A stretch of DNA of 64,000 bases from Methanosarcina siciliae T4/M (GCF_000970085.1 NZ_CP009506.1:496001-560000), one strand, 5' to 3'; shown: positions 1 through 9,622, numbered from the stretch's first letter. Notes: a model not told the origin generated them from the letters alone. A program made the numbers and translations.

Positions 1-796
1 TGCCGGCCCCCTGGACCAGGGCCACCAAGGCCACCGATATCGAACCTAAAGCCAGCTTGGGTAATAAGCTGAAATCGGGCAGCATAGGCATAGGCAGGCT
101 ATTGGGGATGGTGGCAATGCTCTTGACCAGCGCTACCGAGGACATGCCCAGTAGATTGACCACAATAGTCATCACAATGAGGGTGATGATGGCTGCCAGC
201 TTCTCGGTCGGTTTGATCATTTTTAGCCCAACCATCATGATGATGGTTACGACCCCCACGATCGTTGTCGTCGTCTCCCACTGGCCGATGTTGGCCAGCC
301 AATTGATCATCTCCATCAGCTTATTTGCGCCCGATGGGGCATAGCCGGAAAAGTCGCCCATTTCACAGATGATAATCAGCAGCGAGGCCGCCGCCACAAA
401 GCCGGTCATCACTGCATTTGAGACAAAATTGACCACCATGCCCATACGCAATAGGCCCATAGCAAACATAATGGCGCCTATCAGGAAGGTGATGGTAAAC
501 AGGGCCTGGGGCATCTGGCTGTCTTGAATGCCGGCCACCTGCATCACGCTGCCGGTTGACAGGGCGATGGCGCTGGTCAGGGTACTAATCATCAGGATAG
601 TGCCCGTGGTCAGCGACGACGCAATGGTCGCCGAAATCCCGGAATAGAGGCCGTAGACTGGATTGACCCCCGCCAGTTGGGCGTAAGCCGTCCCTTCGGG
701 GATGCTGAACAAGCCGGTGGCAAAACCGGATACCACATCAGATTTCAAAGTCTTTGGGTCTGGTTTCAGCGAACGTGCATAGTTTTTGATGTTCAT
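1..796 (-). CDS. SulP-family sulfate permease, N-terminal part (cut by window edge)
   Basis: Reverse-strand frame open from an ATG at 794-796 to the window edge, about 265 residues. It begins MNIKNYARSLKPD and continues with the SulP hallmark around residues 24-50 (GLFSIPEGTAYAQLAGV, then NPVYGLYSG), followed by hydrophobic stretches that look like several membrane spans. SulP proteins are inner-membrane anion transporters, typically for sulfate, and usually end in a cytoplasmic STAS domain; that part would lie beyond the edge. It lies 100 bp downstream of, and in the same orientation as, an alkylsulfatase, so uptake or handling of the sulfate released by that enzyme is a reasonable inference. 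The GC content is higher than in most genes to the right. No strong ribosome binding site is visible before the ATG. The family is secure; the substrate is not. Confidence 0.85.
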   Translation of the reverse strand, partial: MNIKNYARSLKPDPKTLKSDVVSGFATGLFSIPEGTAYAQLAGVNPVYGLYSGISATIASSLTTGTILMISTLTSAIALSTGSVMQVAGIQDSQMPQALFTITFLIGAIMFAMGLLRMGMVVNFVSNAVMTGFVAAASLLIIICEMGDFSGYAPSGANKLMEMINWLANIGQWETTTTIVGVVTIIMMVGLKMIKPTEKLAAIITLIVMTIVVNLLGMSSVALVKSIATIPNSLPMPMLPDFSLLPKLALGSISVALVALVQGAG

Positions 797-896
797 AAGA
801 AGATCGCTACCGAAAAAGGCTATTAACTGCAAAGAACGCGAATACCATAAAGGAGTCGAAGTTTTTTACTCTTAGCCTCCCTTACGGTGGGATTAT

Positions 897-2804
897 TTAT
901 GGCGTCACAATGTTGAACCAGAATTCAAACACATCCAGTAGTGAAATCAGTTCGTGAACCTTATCTAGACTGCCCTCAACCTGCACCTCGCCGTTTTTGA
1001 TTTCTTCGTCGAAGGTGGATTCTTGGAGGATGATTTTGTTCAGGGCTATCCGCGTCAGAGTCAGGCTGGCGTCGGCGTTGGCGACTTGCCGATCCGGTGA
1101 GTGGTTCAAAGCGGCGTTGGCTAAAAAGAGCACGGCCGTTTCGCCCGTATCGGTAAAGTCAAAGTTAACCGTAATCTTCTTGCCGGCCGCTTTAGGGCCA
1201 TTCAGGCGCATCCCCAAATAATCAAAGAACAGGTCCAAACTCATCGCCCGCACTGTATCGGGACTGGCCGTGTTAGGCGTAGGAAGCTGTTTGACCCCTT
1301 CACGCAGTTCCTTGGCCCCGGTCAGGTAGAAGTTACGCCACGGGCCGGACTCCGCCTGGTAGCCCATCTGCTCAAAGGCATCGGCCAACAGTTCACGCGC
1401 GGCTTTATGCTCCGGATCGGCAAAGACAACGTGTTTCACCACTTCGGACACCCAGCGATACTCGCCTTTGGCATAGTCCTTGGTCGCTTTTTCCACAACA
1501 GCATCGACCCCGCCCATCATCTCAACGTATTTCTTGGCCGCATCTTCCGGAGGAAGCTCATGCAGAGTGGCAGGATTGCCGTCAAACCAGCCCAGATACT
1601 TGGTGTAGGCTGCCTTTACATTATGGTTGAGCGTGCCGTAGTAACCGCGCATGGCCCAGTGTCTGGCCAGTTCCGGCGGATACTCAATCATTTCCGCAAT
1701 CTCCACCGGTGTATAACCGTGGTTGGCCAGACGCAGTGTCTGATCATTGATGAAACGATAGCCATCACGTCCTTTCTTAAGCATCTCAAGAACCCGCTCT
1801 TTGCCCCATACCGGCCAATGATGCATGCCGTACATAACCTCAGTTTTGTCACCCCACATGTCAATGGTCTGGTTGAGATATTTTGACCAGGCTTGCGGGT
1901 CACGGCAACTTGTACCCCTCATCGAATAGGTATTGTGCAGCGTGTGGCAGCAGTTCTCGGCGGCGGTCAGAGCTTTGAGCTCTTCGATATACCAGTGCAT
2001 CTCAGCCGGAGCCTCGGTGTCCGGTGCCAGCAGGAACTCGAAAGTCAAGCCGTCTATGTTCATCTTTTGCCCCGTCTCGGTAATTTCGTGGGTGGGCGGA
2101 ATCAGGGTGATGGTGCCGTTGGAGGTACTCATCCCCAGGCCGGTGCCTACCATCCCTTTGGGTCCGGGCGGCAGTAGATTGCCGTACATGTAACTGGCTC
2201 GACGGCTCATCACATTGCCGGCCAGTACGTTTTCGGCCACGGCCGCTTTCAGAAAACCGACCGGCGCGATGATCATGACCTTGCCCGTCTTCACATCCTC
2301 TTCCGAGACCACGCCCCGCACGCCGCCATAATGGTCTACGTGACTGTGCGAGTGAACGACGGCTACCACCGGTTTTTTGGGGCGGTGTTCGTAGTAGAGT
2401 TCAAGCGCCGCTTTGGCCGTTTCGGCGGAAATAAGCGGATCAAAAATGATTAGACCGGTATCCCCCTCGACGATGGTCATATTTGAAAGGTCGGCCGAAC
2501 GAATCTGATACAAGCGATCGACTACTTTGAACAAACCACCCTTTAAAACCAGCTGTGATTGTCGCCACAGGCTGGGATTAACTGTTTCCGGGGACGATGC
2601 GTCTTCTTTGATAAAGTCATAGCGAGTCAAATCCCAGACAACGCGCCCGTTATCATCTTTGATCACTCCCCTGTCAGGCAGCGGGGCGATGAAGCCCCTT
2701 GCCGCATCTTCAAAATCGCGACGGTCTTCAAAGGGTAATTTGCTTAAAAATTCGGAGTTGGAGGCTTTGGTAAATTTTGTAGCCTCATTTGATCTTTCAG
2801 TCAT
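897..2804 (-). CDS. alkylsulfatase, metallo-beta-lactamase fold (SdsA1/BDS1 type)
   Basis: A 635-residue protein of the linear alkylsulfatase family, which hydrolyses alkyl sulfate esters such as dodecyl sulfate to alcohol and sulfate. The metallo-beta-lactamase zinc motif is clear in HSHSHVDHYGG (H-x-H-x-D-H), with further family features in TLHNTYSMRGTSCRDP and MYGMHHWPVWG. The C-terminal ~130 residues resemble the SCP2-like domain of these enzymes. I start at MTERSNEATKF because AAAGGGGGAUUGAA directly precedes that ATG; the frame stays open 32 codons further but without a binding site. No signal peptide is apparent, so a cytoplasmic enzyme is likely. Alkylsulfatases are mainly known from bacteria, so with the adjacent SulP permease this suggests a horizontally acquired sulfate-scavenging or detoxifying pair. 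Confidence 0.9.
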   Translation of the reverse strand: MTERSNEATKFTKASNSEFLSKLPFEDRRDFEDAARGFIAPLPDRGVIKDDNGRVVWDLTRYDFIKEDASSPETVNPSLWRQSQLVLKGGLFKVVDRLYQIRSADLSNMTIVEGDTGLIIFDPLISAETAKAALELYYEHRPKKPVVAVVHSHSHVDHYGGVRGVVSEEDVKTGKVMIIAPVGFLKAAVAENVLAGNVMSRRASYMYGNLLPPGPKGMVGTGLGMSTSNGTITLIPPTHEITETGQKMNIDGLTFEFLLAPDTEAPAEMHWYIEELKALTAAENCCHTLHNTYSMRGTSCRDPQAWSKYLNQTIDMWGDKTEVMYGMHHWPVWGKERVLEMLKKGRDGYRFINDQTLRLANHGYTPVEIAEMIEYPPELARHWAMRGYYGTLNHNVKAAYTKYLGWFDGNPATLHELPPEDAAKKYVEMMGGVDAVVEKATKDYAKGEYRWVSEVVKHVVFADPEHKAARELLADAFEQMGYQAESGPWRNFYLTGAKELREGVKQLPTPNTASPDTVRAMSLDLFFDYLGMRLNGPKAAGKKITVNFDFTDTGETAVLFLANAALNHSPDRQVANADASLTLTRIALNKIILQESTFDEEIKNGEVQVEGSLDKVHELISLLDVFEFWFNIVTP

Positions 2805-3254
2805 TTCAATCCCCCTTTTGTTAATAAAGTCAATACAAAGAATTTTACAATATGTCCCATATGTTGCAAAGTCCCCCGATGAAACTCGGTTTACTTCCAA
2901 TATTTCAAAGTATATGGTTAGACATCAGAAGAAATTAACAAACAGCAAACGCCCCATCAACAGGCAATAATGCCTAAGTATTCTCTGGAGTTGTAGTTGC
3001 TTTCAAATAGCGAGATTGGAAACTGTATTTTTACCTCCGTGTTCAAAGAGCGTTTCAGTTCCGACAGCTCACTTTCAGCTACCAGCATTATTATGCAATG
3101 TGTAACTGTGTTCTTTTGTCCCCGTGGTTTCAGTTCCCAAAAATGCCCTTCCAATAGTTCCCCATTTGTCTACTTCAAGATGCCATTACTCAGCTAAGCA
3201 TCTATTGAGCCTATCCCAAAACTAATATGTTATTGAAATTATAAATTTATTTTT
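2805..3254. other. intergenic region; promoter side of alkylsulfatase and left flank of an IS5-type element
   Basis: No convincing gene. The left part is AT-rich and should hold the promoter of the leftward alkylsulfatase gene. The right part, from about 3209 (GAGCCTATCCCAAAAC), is probably the left end of the IS5-type insertion sequence whose transposase starts at 3255; I could not find a matching right terminal repeat. Confidence 0.4.
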
Positions 3255-3542
3255 ATGTCATTTCATGAAATCGATGACGTTCTATGGGAATCCATAGAAC
3301 CTTATCTTCCTCCACAGAAATCACCTACAGGAAGACCACGCGCAAATATGAGGAAGTTATTTAACGGTATTTTATACGTTGTTATGACAGGTTGTACTTG
3401 GAAAGATGTTCCTCGCCGCTATGGATCTAAGTCAACGGTTCATAGATTTCATCTTTACCTGTGTGAACATGGCATTTACCAGAAGATCTTCAATGAACTT
3501 TTAAACAAAGGTTATGATCTGAACAAAATAGATCTCTCCCAT
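3255..3542 (+). pseudogene. IS5-type (DUF4096) transposase, 5' half, interrupted by group II intron sequence
   Basis: The first 96 codons encode the N-terminal helix-turn-helix part of an IS5-type transposase: MSFHEIDDVLWESIEPYLPP, then GRPRANMRKLFNGILYVV and GCTWKDVPRRYG. The reading frame runs up to codon KIDLSH at 3542, exactly where the antisense group II intron 3' end begins. The rest of the transposase continues at 6241. The gene is therefore split by about 2.7 kb of intron sequence in the opposite orientation, so splicing cannot restore it. Confidence 0.85.
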
Positions 3543-4130
3543 GTTGAATAGGAAGGAAAGATTACTCTTTCCCTCCCTTCCAGGAACGAACCGTGCGACT
3601 TTCACCGCAATTCGCTCGCGCATTTCACAACCTTTTCAGGCGGCTCTAAAAGAAGAATGGAAGTCTGGTTTATATCCATGGTGCCTGTCTTTTGATACGA
3701 TCCTTCCTTTCAAGGAAATATTGCCTGTTAAGGTATGGGTTGGCATCAAGTTTGGGCAGTGAATGCCGGCGGATTTTGGTATCTGAAAATTTGAGAAGTT
3801 TGGTCTCTTTGGTCTGAAATATCCATTTTCGGGTACCTTCAGAGGCCCAATACTTGTTTGCAATCCATTTGTGACCCTTATTAGGATGTCTCCGTTTTCC
3901 CCATTGCCAAGTGATTTCCCATAGATAGGAATCAAGTTTTCGGAAAGTATCCTTTGCCACTATGTGACGGTGATAGTTCGTCCATCCTCTGATTACCGGG
4001 TTAAGGGTTTTGATAAGTTCATCTTGTGTCCATGATTTAGCCTTGCTGACAATAACCTTGAGCCTTTGAGTAATCGATTTGATTGATTTTTGGGATGGCT
4101 TAATCAGAAGTTTTCCTCTATATTTTCGGA
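3543..4130 (-). mobile_element. truncated group II intron A, 3' portion
   Basis: Reading leftward, this segment carries the C-terminal coding part of a group II intron maturase (KYRGKLLIKPSQKSIKS, then IRGWTNYHRHIV, WGKRRHPNKGHKW and IANKYW), followed by intron domain V (a GAGCGAAUUGCGG...GUUC hairpin with the GUGAAAGU loop region) and a domain VI-like stem ending CCUAUUCAAC at 3543. It is roughly 80-85 percent identical by eye to the same part of intron B at 4131. Its 5' part is missing: intron B ends exactly inside its maturase codons at 4130/4131. It is a decayed remnant that can neither splice nor move on its own. Confidence 0.8.
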
Positions 4131-4171
4131 GTTGAATAGGAAGGAAAGATTAATCTTTCCCTCTCTTCCAG

Positions 4172-4205
4172 GAACGAACCGTGCGACTTTCACCGCAGTT
4201 CGCTC
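4172..4205 (-). ncRNA. group II intron B domain V
   Basis: A 34-nt hairpin, the catalytic core of the intron ribozyme. The outer stem pairs GAGCGAAC with GUUCGUUC (one G-U), then a CGG/UCG stem closes a GAAA-type loop. It lies just before the predicted domain VI and the 3' end, as the family requires. Confidence 0.75.
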
Positions 4206-4233
4206 GCGCATTTCACAACCTTTTCAGGCGGCT

Positions 4234-5697
4234 TTAAAAGAAAAATGGAAGTTTAGTTTGAATCCATGGTGTTTGTTTCTTGATGCGGTTCTTTCTTTCG
4301 AGGAAATAACTCCTATCAAGGTAAGGATTAGCATCAAGTTTGGGCATTGAATGCCGGCGGATTTGGAAATCTGAGAATTGGAGAAGTTTTGTCTCTTTAG
4401 TCTGGAAGACCCAATTCCTTGAACCTTCAGAAGACCAATACTTGTTGAATATTCATTTATAACCTTTATTTGGGTGTCGCCTTTTTCCCCACTGCCAGGT
4501 GAGTTCCCATACATAGTGATCAAGTCTTTTGAAAATAACCTTAGCCACTATGTGACGATGATAATTGGCCCATCCTCTGATTATTTGGTTAAGCTTCTTG
4601 ATGAGTTCATTTTGTGTCCATGACCTAGCATTACTTACGGTAGTCTTGAGCTTCTGAGAAATCGATTTGATTGACTTCTCGGATGGTTTTATTAGAAGTT
4701 GTCCTTTGTATTTACGGAAATGCCAGCCAAGGAAGTCAAATCCATCGTCGATATGAGTAATTAATGTTTTCTCAAGAGAGAGTTCAAGGCCTCTAATTGC
4801 CAGAAATTCACGGATGATATCACGTACTTCAGCTGCTATTTCCTTTGTTGGAGCAGTGACTAAAAAGTCATCTACGTAGCGGATGAGGTGTACTTTCATT
4901 TTCGGAAAATGTTCGTGAAGGAGTTTTTCTATTCTATCCAATGTCATATTAGCTAGTACAGGAGAGATGTTTCCTCCCTGGGGTGTACCTATGTCAGTGG
5001 AGTGGAACTTGTCATCAAGAGTGAAACCAGATTTCAGGAATTGAGATAGGATTGATTTATCAATTAGGATATTGTTCTTGAGCCAAGAATGGGAAATGTT
5101 ATCAAAACAGCCTTTGATATCACCTTCTAGAATCCAAGGGCTAGATGTCGTTTTCCAGAGGCATCGGAATGCATAATTTGATGCATCTTGTGCACATTTG
5201 AAAAGGCGAAATCCAAAGGATCGAGTATCAGCTGTAGTTTCAGCTACAGGCTGAAGACCTAGAGCATACAGAGCTTGCATAGCTCGGTCTCTCATAGTAG
5301 GGATAGACAGAGGACGTTTGCTAATTTTTCCAGGTTTGGGGATATAGATACGGCGTAATGGATATGCTCGATAGTGTTGTTCTGAAAGATTGATTGCTGC
5401 CTGCATCTTGTCCGATGCGGAAGTCCAGAGTTCTCTATCTATGCCAGCAGTTCGCTTACCACGATTCTGCGTAACTATCCGCACTGATAACAGTTTTGCG
5501 AAGTAGGAATGAGTTAATAGGTATGTTAGTCTTTTAACCAGATTCCAGTTTTCGTTGTTTGTTGCCTTTGCAATCCGGGTCTGTAGCCGGTTAACTCGGA
5601 ATATAGTTGCTTCCCAGTCAATAGAATTCCATTGACTTGAAAAGCTCCGGTCAGTGCGCTTCTCGCTATGAGGCGTCGTTGAATGCTGCACTTTCAC
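4234..5697 (-). pseudogene. group II intron maturase / reverse transcriptase with an in-frame UGA
   Basis: The intron-encoded protein starts at a GUG (5697) eight bases after AAAGGAGG, and runs 414 residues to a UGA at 4453-4455. The same frame then continues in conserved maturase sequence (IFNKYWSSEGSRNWVF and so on) to a UAA at 4234, 487 codons in all. Reverse transcriptase motifs are present: GTPQGGNISPVLANMTLD and the catalytic RYVDDFLVTA. The maturase (X) domain has FDFLGWHFRKY and IIRGWANYHRHIV. The UGA sits where intron A and the intron at 15676 have Trp (KGHKW, KSKSW), so it is a UGG to UGA loss. No HNH endonuclease domain is seen. Probably inactive. Confidence 0.85.
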
Positions 5698-6240
5698 TGG
5701 TATACCTCCTTTCTTTGCCGTGAAACACCTGTTTCAAGTCAGCGCCTTTTCAGGCTAAGGCATAAGCCTCTATCCTGTCCATTATAGGCAGGCGTTCGCT
5801 TTTTGAAACATCCTTTCCCGTCTACACTATTTGTAGGTCTCGCGACTTGCATACCTCTTTTGAGGAGCGTATACGGGTTACCAAGTTCAGTATCGGAGAT
5901 ATTTTTGGCGCTTTAGGAGCCATCTATAGACCGGGAACCATTTCGTCCGTTTGCCATTCTGTAAAACAACCAGGATGGCCAGGTTCCATGCCATTTTGGC
6001 CCAAGTGTATCGCCCTGTTTTCACTTGTTTATCATGACGATCCTTTCGATGATTCAGCGTTTGCTTCTCCATGGCGTCTTTTCCCTTGCAGATTGAACAG
6101 ATCAGGGTTCTATCCTTTTCCACGTTGTCCTGTGGGCTTCACACCCTCCCGTTAACCAGAAACGCATGCCACAGTAGGGACACCCTAAACGGATAGGAGG
6201 CAGATTTTCCTGCAATCTCAGATACCGCTTCTTGTCGCAC

Positions 6241-6425
6241 TTTTTTACTGATACAAAAGATATTTCGGCTAAAAAAGGGGAAATATCGGCTATGATGGTT
6301 ACAAGAAGGTAAAAGGAATAAAATTAAGCGTTTTAGTAGATTTACAGGGTCGACCTCTTTCTATTATCGTTGTACCTGCAAATGTGAATGATTCTACACT
6401 TTACATACCTACACTTAGGAGTTGT
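6241..6425 (+). pseudogene. IS5-type transposase, 3' part (catalytic region), frameshifted
   Basis: Continuation of the transposase begun at 3255. It resumes right after the intron 5' end with FTDTKDISAKKG, then needs a one-base shift near the GGGG run at 6277-6280 to read IGYDGYKKVKGIKLSVLV and LQGRPLSIIVVPANVNDS. The D of this DDE-type core is therefore present, but the frame is broken and the homology fades after STLYIPTL. No right end of the insertion sequence is recognisable before the gene at 6591. Confidence 0.75.
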
Positions 6426-6590
6426 CACAGAACAAAATATGCACAGGTTTCGATTGGATGCCTTGATTTTCAAGATCATCATCATCAATTAGAAATTAAC
6501 TCTATGAAAAATATGTCTAATTTATTTATTGCTTCATTTTTTCCTTCCACGATCAAATTATTCAACGTAAGGTCCATGCCTCTTTTTCGT

Positions 6591-7463
6591 TTATGCCGAC
6601 TCTTCCTGGGCCATCTCCGGCCACATCAAATAAGCGCCGACAAAAAAGCAAACTGCCCCAATCAGGGTGAAAGCAGTGGCCCACAGCGCGAGATTGTTAA
6701 AAATGGGGGCAGGTCTGATAAAAGCCAGAAATGCCGAAATTAAGAATGCAACACATCCTACAAAGTTAATAATCGTAATCCACCAGTCAATGTTGCGACT
6801 GCGCCAGCACCACCAGCGATGACAAATTTCAAATACCGCAAACGTACCGGAGATCTGGAAGAAAATAGAGCCAACCATGTCCGGTACCCAGATCAACAGG
6901 TCTTGCCCCACCCAACCCAGATTGAGAAAAGCATCAAACGTGTTGAAGTTGAACATAATTGTTCCCAGAAATTGGCTAAATGTAACCCAAAAATCAATTC
7001 GAGCCGGCTGCCAGGCCAACCATTTGCGTTTAGCGTTTTGGACATCACCGTCAACGGTAGTCTCGGCGTTGATAGACTGATGGTATTGGGAATAACCGGC
7101 AGAGGTAAAGAAGATCGAACCGATGAAAAAAATCAGGTTGAGAATGAGATATCTTTTGAACCCGGCCAGAAATAAGACGCTGCCCAGTGCAAAGTGGATG
7201 GCGCCAATCATGAACAAAACGGCGATCCACCAGTTTAACGATCGGGGGCGCCAAAGCAGGTATCTGGGTTGTTTTTTTTCCGCCGCTTCAGGGCCTGGTT
7301 CCGGACCGAACCGCTTGCGATGTCGCCGGGAGGTTCTGACATCCACAGTGCCATCAGGCCGGCGGTGGACAATGCGGGTAACAAAGGGACCCATATACTG
7401 TGACTCGATATGTTCCCACGTATCCGGAAAATAGATATAGCCTCGTTTAATTGAAGTTGACAT
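6591..7463 (-). CDS. multi-spanning membrane protein, YrhK-like repeats
   Basis: A 290-residue integral membrane protein. After a soluble, Arg-rich N-terminal segment (about 70 residues), it shows at least six hydrophobic helices arranged as similar units, each opening with a Trp-rich amphipathic start (LLWRPRSLNWWIAVL, WLAWQPARIDFWVTF, CHRWWCWRSRNIDWWI) followed by GxxxF and GSIFF-like stretches. This pattern recalls YrhK-type domains of unknown function; the assignment is from memory of the pattern and is tentative. The gene is reading leftward like the alkylsulfatase and permease genes, shares their higher GC, and may have arrived with them, the IS5-type element having inserted in between. 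Function unknown. Confidence 0.6.
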   Translation of the reverse strand: MSTSIKRGYIYFPDTWEHIESQYMGPFVTRIVHRRPDGTVDVRTSRRHRKRFGPEPGPEAAEKKQPRYLLWRPRSLNWWIAVLFMIGAIHFALGSVLFLAGFKRYLILNLIFFIGSIFFTSAGYSQYHQSINAETTVDGDVQNAKRKWLAWQPARIDFWVTFSQFLGTIMFNFNTFDAFLNLGWVGQDLLIWVPDMVGSIFFQISGTFAVFEICHRWWCWRSRNIDWWITIINFVGCVAFLISAFLAFIRPAPIFNNLALWATAFTLIGAVCFFVGAYLMWPEMAQEESA

Positions 7464-7959
7464 AAGCGTTTATCTCTCCGATTTAGCTGTCAACCAGCCA
7501 GGCATGGTCAGATTCCAGTGGATAATATTATGCCCTGGTCCTTTGGGGTGTTTGAGTCCCATTCTTTTCACATCTCCATAAACCGTTGGTGATAGTATTG
7601 TCAGCTGAGGTTATCATCACGCAAAAGAGATGAAGACAGTTTCCCCATAAGCTCATCTATTGAAGCTTCGCCACCAGATCCTCCCCTGATTCACTTTTTC
7701 CCATCATGACCTTTAATGCTTATGCTCCAAGTATCATCTGTCATCAGAATAACACCACAATCATGAGAGAATTACCAACACACAACTACAAATAAAGTTT
7801 TTACTCCTGGACTATATACCTTTAGGAATTAAAATTTCGAAACATTTCATTTCGATTGTCATTGTCTATCCTGTGAATGTTTCTTCCTGTAGATTGCCTC
7901 CACTACAAAGGAAGAAACAAAAATTGCTACCAATTAAGGAAATTATAATGGTAAGCCAA
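7464..7959. other. intergenic region without recognisable gene
   Basis: About 500 bp. Its left part should hold the promoter of the leftward membrane protein gene. No coding frame, RNA or repeat could be supported. Confidence 0.4.
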
Positions 7960-8134
7960 TATATGTGATATCATCGGATGATGAGTTCGATGGTGATGTA
8001 CAGGTTATAAAACCGAAGGATCAATCCAACCTTGAGGCAAGAGTAGAATCACTAGAAAAACAGCTCTCACTCTTATACTCGAATCAGCATCAAAAGAACC
8101 AGATAAATGTGGTGGGCCCGCTGAGATTCGAACT
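7960..8134 (+). pseudogene. decayed copy of the small coiled-coil gene plus tRNA-Val 3' fragment (outer att remnant)
   Basis: Translated 7965 onward reads ISSDDEFDGDVQVIKPKDQS followed by NLEARVESLEKQLSLL. This parallels the C-terminal part of the intact small gene at 28660 (ISLDEEFNGELKVVQPEVKS, DLEARIEALEKEV). It is followed at 8113-8134 by 22 bases identical to the 3' end of the tRNA-Val gene at 28944 (TGGGCCCGCTGAG, then ATTCGAACT). The homology ends in the T-arm. The arrangement matches the left attachment remnant of an element integrated in a tRNA 3' end. Confidence 0.75.
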
Positions 8135-8359
8135 TCTTACATTTCATATCTCTACAAACCGTCATAGATTCTGGAGTAGGTTTAAACGCAATATGTTCTT
8201 TTTACATAAAAGTCTACATGACTATTTAATATAAAATATAATATCACTTCCTAATCTTTTTATTCTATATGTACACAGTAATACATCAAATGGGGTCTTA
8301 CTAACAACTATCTGTAAATTAACTTTAGAAAAGCTTCAAATAAAATAGGAGAATTCAAA

Positions 8360-9391
8360 GTGAAGTCCCAACAGGAAAGCATTTTTGGAAAAGTTTTTTT
8401 TTGTTTTCTTTTGCTGTTTCTTGGCTTAATGAGTTCCAACCTTACGCATGCCGCAAATACTAATTTTATTATAAAGTGGGGTTCTGATGAAAGTGGTACC
8501 GGACAAATGATGAATCCACAAGGTATTGCTGTTGATTCTTCGGGTAATGTTTATGTTTCAGAACCTAACTTTCATCGTATTCAGAAATTTGATAGCAGTG
8601 GTAAACTTCTTACTAGCTGGGGTTCTTATGGCAGTGAGGATAGGGAATTTAGCTCTCCATTTGGTGTAACTGTTGATTCTTTGGGTAATGTTTATGTTGC
8701 CGACACTTGCAATTATCGCATTCAGAAATTTGATAGCAGTGGTAAATTTCTTACTGGATGGGGTTCCTCTGGGGATAGCTCTGGACAATTTAGTCTACTT
8801 AGTGGAATAACTGTCGATCCTGCTGACCACGTTTATGTCGCCGATACTAATAATCATCGCATTCAGAAATTTGATAGCAGTGGTAAATTTCTTACTGGAT
8901 GGGGTTCTTATGGCGGTGGCGATGGGCAATTTAGCTCTCCATTTGGTATAACTGTTGATTCTTTGGGCAATGTTTATGTCGCCGATACTGACAATCATCG
9001 CATTCAGAAATTTGACAGCAGCGGTAAATTTCTTATTAGATGGGGTTCTTCTGGCAGTGGGGCTGGGGAATTTAACTCTCCATTTGGCATAACTGTTGAT
9101 TCTTTGGACGATGTTTATGTTGCCGATACAGGCAACCATCGCGTTCTGAAATTTGACAGCAATGGTATATTTCTTACTAAATGGGGTTCTTACGGCAGTG
9201 GGGCTGGAGAATTTAGCTCTCCATCCGGTGTAACTGTTGATCCTTTGGACAACGTTTGTGTTGTCGATACTGGTAATCACCGCGTTCAGAAATTTGACAG
9301 CAATGGTAAATTTCTTACTAGCTGGGGATCTTATTTGATTTTCCGCAGATGTCCTTTCAATTTTTGTAATTTTTCTTTCGATTGTTTTTGA
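8360..9391 (+). CDS. secreted NHL-repeat protein, apparently C-terminally truncated
   Basis: A 343-residue protein with a signal peptide (GKVFFCFLLLFLGLM, cleavage near THAANT) followed by six NHL beta-propeller repeats. Each reads roughly GITVDSLGNVYVADTxNHRI, QKFDSSGKFLT and WGS with about 48 residues per repeat. NHL propellers are extracytoplasmic binding scaffolds in Methanosarcina surface proteins. The repeat series breaks off after FLTSWGSY at about residue 325 and is followed by a Phe/Cys-rich tail (LIFRRCPFNFCNFSFDCF) unrelated to NHL sequence. The gene was therefore probably cut, perhaps when the neighbouring att-linked segment was inserted. It is isolated, with its own AT-rich promoter region upstream and a GGAGAATTCAAA motif before the start (GUG at 8360). 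Confidence 0.85.
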   Translation: MKSQQESIFGKVFFCFLLLFLGLMSSNLTHAANTNFIIKWGSDESGTGQMMNPQGIAVDSSGNVYVSEPNFHRIQKFDSSGKLLTSWGSYGSEDREFSSPFGVTVDSLGNVYVADTCNYRIQKFDSSGKFLTGWGSSGDSSGQFSLLSGITVDPADHVYVADTNNHRIQKFDSSGKFLTGWGSYGGGDGQFSSPFGITVDSLGNVYVADTDNHRIQKFDSSGKFLIRWGSSGSGAGEFNSPFGITVDSLDDVYVADTGNHRVLKFDSNGIFLTKWGSYGSGAGEFSSPSGVTVDPLDNVCVVDTGNHRVQKFDSNGKFLTSWGSYLIFRRCPFNFCNFSFDCF

Positions 9392-9439
9392 AAACGATGG
9401 AAATCTCGATTTTATAGAGAAAAATCCTGTTTATGTTAT

Positions 9440-9622
9440 TCATTTGGATAAGGAGTTTTATGGTGAATTTCAAGTTACATGATCGGAAGTAAAATCCGAC
9501 TTCGAAGCAAAAGTTGAAGCATTAGAAAAAAAGCTCTTTACGCTCTTATAATCAAAAAATAAAGAAGAAACAGAGAGTGGGCCTGCTGAGATTCAAACTC
9601 AAGACCTCCGCCATGTGAAGGC
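9440..9622 (+). pseudogene. second decayed small coiled-coil gene plus tRNA-Val 3' half (inner att remnant)
   Basis: Decayed frame with IHLDKEFYGEFQVT and then a shifted SEVKSDFEAKVEALEKKL, again parallel to the gene at 28660. At 9578-9622, 45 bases correspond to the tRNA-Val sequence from its 3' end to the anticodon loop with four differences, all transitions. Homology stops right after the anticodon loop (GTGAAGGC), a common edge for tRNA attachment sites. Confidence 0.75.

Larger units (their letters stand above)
4131..6240 (-). mobile_element. group II intron B, structurally full length
   Basis: The 5' end on the reverse strand is GUGCGACAAGAAG at 6240, the same boundary as in the intron at 15676. 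The 3' end is CCUAUUCAAC at 4131. Domain V is at 4172-4205: 34 nt, with arms GAGCGAAC and GUUCGUUC. The 2110-bp unit contains a maturase gene (4234-5697) with a premature stop. The 5' exon is IS5-type transposase DNA but the 3' exon is the maturase DNA of intron A, so the two boundaries do not belong to one insertion. A nested insertion followed by recombination between homologous 5' regions explains this. Confidence 0.8.

Noticed and set aside
4453..4455. UGA in the intron B maturase as selenocysteine or recoding
   Set aside because: Related copies have UGG (Trp) at that place, so it is a nonsense mutation; no SECIS-like element was seen.
5847..6155. Frames within the 5' region of intron B
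   Set aside because: This region is the structured RNA part of the intron (domains I-IV); the frames are chance.
8795..9280. Reverse-strand frame of 161 codons over the NHL gene
   Set aside because: It is the antisense image of the NHL repeats, which explains its own repetitiveness.
9578..9622. A second complete tRNA-Val gene
   Set aside because: Only the 3' half is present and the homology ends at the anticodon loop.
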